NCBI GenBank assembly: GCA_011634665.1
Contig: WAEK01000003.1
Location: forward strand, 2,202,001-2,266,000
Direction of reading: 5' to 3'
DNA: 64,000 bases
DNA from: Mortierella sp. BCC40632
Lineage: Eukaryota > Mortierellomycota > Mortierellomycetes > Mortierellales > Mortierellaceae
A model generated the notes under the pieces. It had not been told where the DNA came from, did no database searches, and saw nothing but the letters and a program-made list of their open reading frames with translations. The translations under genes were made by a program, and so were the position numbers. Below are positions 61,301 through 64,000 of the stretch, piece by piece. The first letter of the stretch is position 1. Each line of letters starts with the position of its first letter.

Positions 61301-63721
61301 AGTAGACCGCAGTATCTCCATCCCATCCTCGGAAGAGACCACGTCTTCTTCATCATAAGAATTGATATCTGGTTTCAGCTCTGCAACATGAACAGCCCCA
61401 AACGACACAGTTCGCCTTTCCTTTGGCGAGTTTACGATTTTCTCATTAGCGAGATGGTTTAGAGATCCTGTTTTCTGTAGAATCTGGGGTGTGAAGTGTT
61501 GTTGAGCGTCCTTGAGAGATGATTTCACACTCGCTCCTGTCCCTGTGCTGTTGACGCTGCTGCTGCTAGTATTAAAGGTCGTGTTTGTGTATGGTTCGCC
61601 CATTCCCATGTTATTATTGTCAAGTAATGTCGGTAATGATATCGAGACGCGTTTCTGATGGCTCCTCGGCTCCAGTGCCTCAGTAGCGTCTACATCTTCG
61701 TCCATAAGGTTGTCATCCCGACCAGAGTCACTTTCAGGCTCGCTTGATAAACGAGACCGAGAGGATGCAATTGAGAATGGTGATATTGAACGAGACTTTG
61801 ACTTTGAGGACTGGAACGGTGGTAGTCCACGAGAAAGCCTTAGTCTTGTTGAGGACTCTTCATCCGTGCTTTCGATATCAATATCAATGTCTTCGTCTTC
61901 ATCCATACTGGAAATGGTCCTTTGTGTTGGTGTCGAGTAAGGTGATGACATACTCCCAAAAATAGGTCTGGGGCCAGGGCTGGGTGTGGTTCGACCGAGG
62001 GAGCCAGAGCGAGATCCGGACTTTGCTGAAAGTGAGGGAGACTTGGACATTGAGCGATCTTCGTCATTATCGGTATCGTATCCACTCTAAAAAAAAACAC
62101 ACGATGGATTCGGCACATCAGCCCAAGCCATAGACCCACGCCATCCCTTATAAAAAAAAAAAACCTACTGTGGCTCCAAATTCAGACCCTGTAAAATCAT
62201 CATTTCCGGATTCCGATGTGATACTACGCGCGCGGCGACCATGTCTTCCAAAAGACTCATATCCACTCTCTGCTCCAGCGCTGGCTTCGATACGCTTAAC
62301 TTTCATGCTACGGGGCTGTCGCCTTTTGACCATCCTACTGGATTCGTCTACGTCATTGGAGGAATCTGCTGCAGTTGAGTGCCTCTTATCCAGACCTTCG
62401 CCGTCGCTAGTATTGGTTGACATATCTACCGGCATCTGTCATTCACAAAAAGTGCCGGTGATTGTTAGATAAATCGCTGAGGGAATTGAATTTAGATAGA
62501 TATATAAGGATACTTACCCTATCTGAAACTGCCAAATGTCGCGCATGGTTTTTGACCTGGAGTGGGTTCCTTGTCCCGACTACAGCAGCAACGGCTTTCC
62601 AGTTTCCATAGCCGTGAATAGTCTACAACAAGGATATCAAGAGTGAGTAACCAGGGATACTGAAAGAAAAAAAGATATCCAGAGAAGCACTGTGATATTG
62701 CTTACAATGCCCTGACGCAACCGCTCATCTTCTTCTACTGTCCACCGAGTGTTGTGGGATGGGAGATCGACCGAGGAGAGCTTGGCACTAAGTCTAGAGT
62801 CTGTGTACCATCCAAACAGTCGTCATGTCAAGAATACCAAAGGAAAATGTGGTGATGTTGCGCTCAAGTCGCACAAGAAAGCATGGCCAGAGATTGTTGA
62901 CGCCCTTACCTTCACTTGCCGTCCGTTTGGTTTGTCCAGATCGTTCATCTGCACTCTTTCTCTTCCTGGAATCACCACTCTTGGACTTTACGGATTTTGT
63001 TCCGCTCCTAGACATTGATTGCGATGAGTGTCGTGCTGGAAATATACGGTCTGGTGATCTGGAGTGCATTGAATTGCTTGTAAAAGACGCTGATGGTCGG
63101 CGGGTCGAAGAAACGATCCCTGATTTTCGTCCCGAGTAAAATTCCTCCTCGGCCAACATGCTCTCAATCATCTCACGAGATTTCTCGTCCATATCTCCCG
63201 CAGCAAAGCTAGATTGTGCATGATACTGTGAAATAGATGAATGGTTCTCACCAAATGTCAGTGTCCTTTCTCCATGATTCGGATCGTTGTCATTCCAAGA
63301 CTCAATATCAAAGCTTTTGCTGTAGCATACATCCTGTGTGACCCAATCCGGGATTTGGAAGTCATCCTCAATGTTACCCTCGGTACTAGATCGTGCGCAA
63401 GAAGCAATTGTGCAACGTTAGTCCCAGTTGTAAGTTGCCTGATATGATATGAATCAGTGCTTATTCTTTGACATACTCCAATACATCTGGAAATTGGCTG
63501 TTGAGATCGTTGTGAAGAGCGCTATCGATAGGGTCGCTGGGTGTGATTTCACCAATTCGGTCGGACGACACAGATGCACGTCTGGATACAGATGGGGAGG
63601 TTGAGGTAGCCTGGACACGATTTCGACCTTGCCAACTGGAGCCGGCGTGAACTTCGATGACTTGTGGCTCTGGATCATCTCCATCGATGTCAATATCAAC
63701 GTCAATATCTTCTTCGGTCAT
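58373..63721 (-). CDS. MYSM1: MYSM1 orthologue: SANT-SWIRM-MPN histone H2A deubiquitinase
   Basis: Nine exons (63721-63477, 63385-62910, 62800-62706, 62622-62518, 62435-62169, 62086-60279, 60179-59765, 59683-59263, 59154-58373) stay in frame for 1,537 residues. The order matches animal MYSM1 (about 830 residues): acidic start ([16 protein letters not shown]), SANT at about 258-305 ([35 protein letters not shown]), SWIRM at 851-926 ([36 protein letters not shown]), a RRRRVR link, [10 protein letters not shown], then MPN from 1138. The JAMM zinc motif is complete: E1150, H1209, H1211, S1219 and D1222 ([17 protein letters not shown]). It should therefore remove ubiquitin from histone H2A on chromatin. 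The extra length is a 450-residue Ser-rich insert between SANT and SWIRM and a Ser/Pro-rich tail after MPN. Confidence 0.92.
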
Positions 63722-64000
63722 CCTATGCTGCTCAAGATGCAGAGTTTAATATATCCTATTGCTGTGGTGCTTCCCGATACAGTCGCTGGCAATGCTTGAA
63801 GGTACGAACTCCCTGGACCTCAAGGTCCCTGTCGTATGTAATGGATCCTGCTTTTGCTAGAACAAATGGGTCACGAGGATGACGATAGAATGGCCGTGAG
63901 TGCATGGGCGGGATGAGTGCCAAGGATTACAGACTAGTCGACATGTCTGTTCAAAGACGAATGCTTGAGGTTCTCTGGATGTATTGGCTGGATAATGAGA

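Overview
The window is nuclear DNA from a filamentous fungus, most likely an early-diverging lineage of the Mortierella type. Genes have several short introns (mostly 50-250 bases, GT-AG). Leaders and intergenic DNA are rich in CT tracts, GA repeats and long A/T homopolymers. The products are nuclear-encoded eukaryotic proteins, including a complex I subunit, replication protein A, a class I sirtuin and a UVSSA homologue. ATP-citrate lyase is one fused chain, as in animals, basidiomycetes and Mucoromycota, and not the two-gene form of most ascomycetes. The Mortierella placement is an inference. Gene models were built by hand by joining reading frames at splice sites. In every main model the exon phases close to one continuous frame.

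Layout. 0-4.4 kb: an STB6-like protein (minus) and a Sec14/CRAL-TRIO lipid-transfer protein (minus). 4.4-7.9 kb: gene-poor, with two weak small-protein candidates. 7.9-8.9 kb: a glutathione transferase (plus). 10.2-15.8 kb: a full-length ABCC/MRP transporter (plus). 15.9-22.5 kb: a giant DUF3684/sacsin-like ATPase (minus), meeting the transporter tail to tail and sharing a 285-base promoter with a UVSSA homologue (plus, 22.8-25.7 kb). 26.2-27.5 kb: NDUFS7 (minus). 28.8-32.0 kb: a SIR2/SIRT1-type deacetylase (plus). 33.2-37.2 kb: ATP-citrate lyase (plus). 38.8-43.4 kb: a large polyglutamine C2H2 transcription factor (minus). 43.4-52.4 kb: about 9 kb with no convincing gene. 52.4-55.7 kb: an Spt23/Mga2-like IPT/ankyrin regulator (plus). 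56.3-58.1 kb: RPA2 (minus). 58.4-63.7 kb: an orthologue of the animal histone H2A deubiquitinase MYSM1 (minus).

How the genes relate. Several act on chromatin or DNA: UVSSA (transcription-coupled repair), SIR2 (NAD-dependent deacetylation), RPA2 (ssDNA binding) and MYSM1-like (H2A deubiquitination). ATP-citrate lyase supplies the acetyl-CoA used for lipid synthesis and histone acetylation, and the Spt23/Mga2 family controls lipid desaturation genes in yeast. GST and the ABCC pump could act in sequence in conjugation and export of xenobiotics. These functional groupings are inferences from family knowledge. No operon-like organisation, CRISPR array, tRNA, rRNA or intact transposon was seen.
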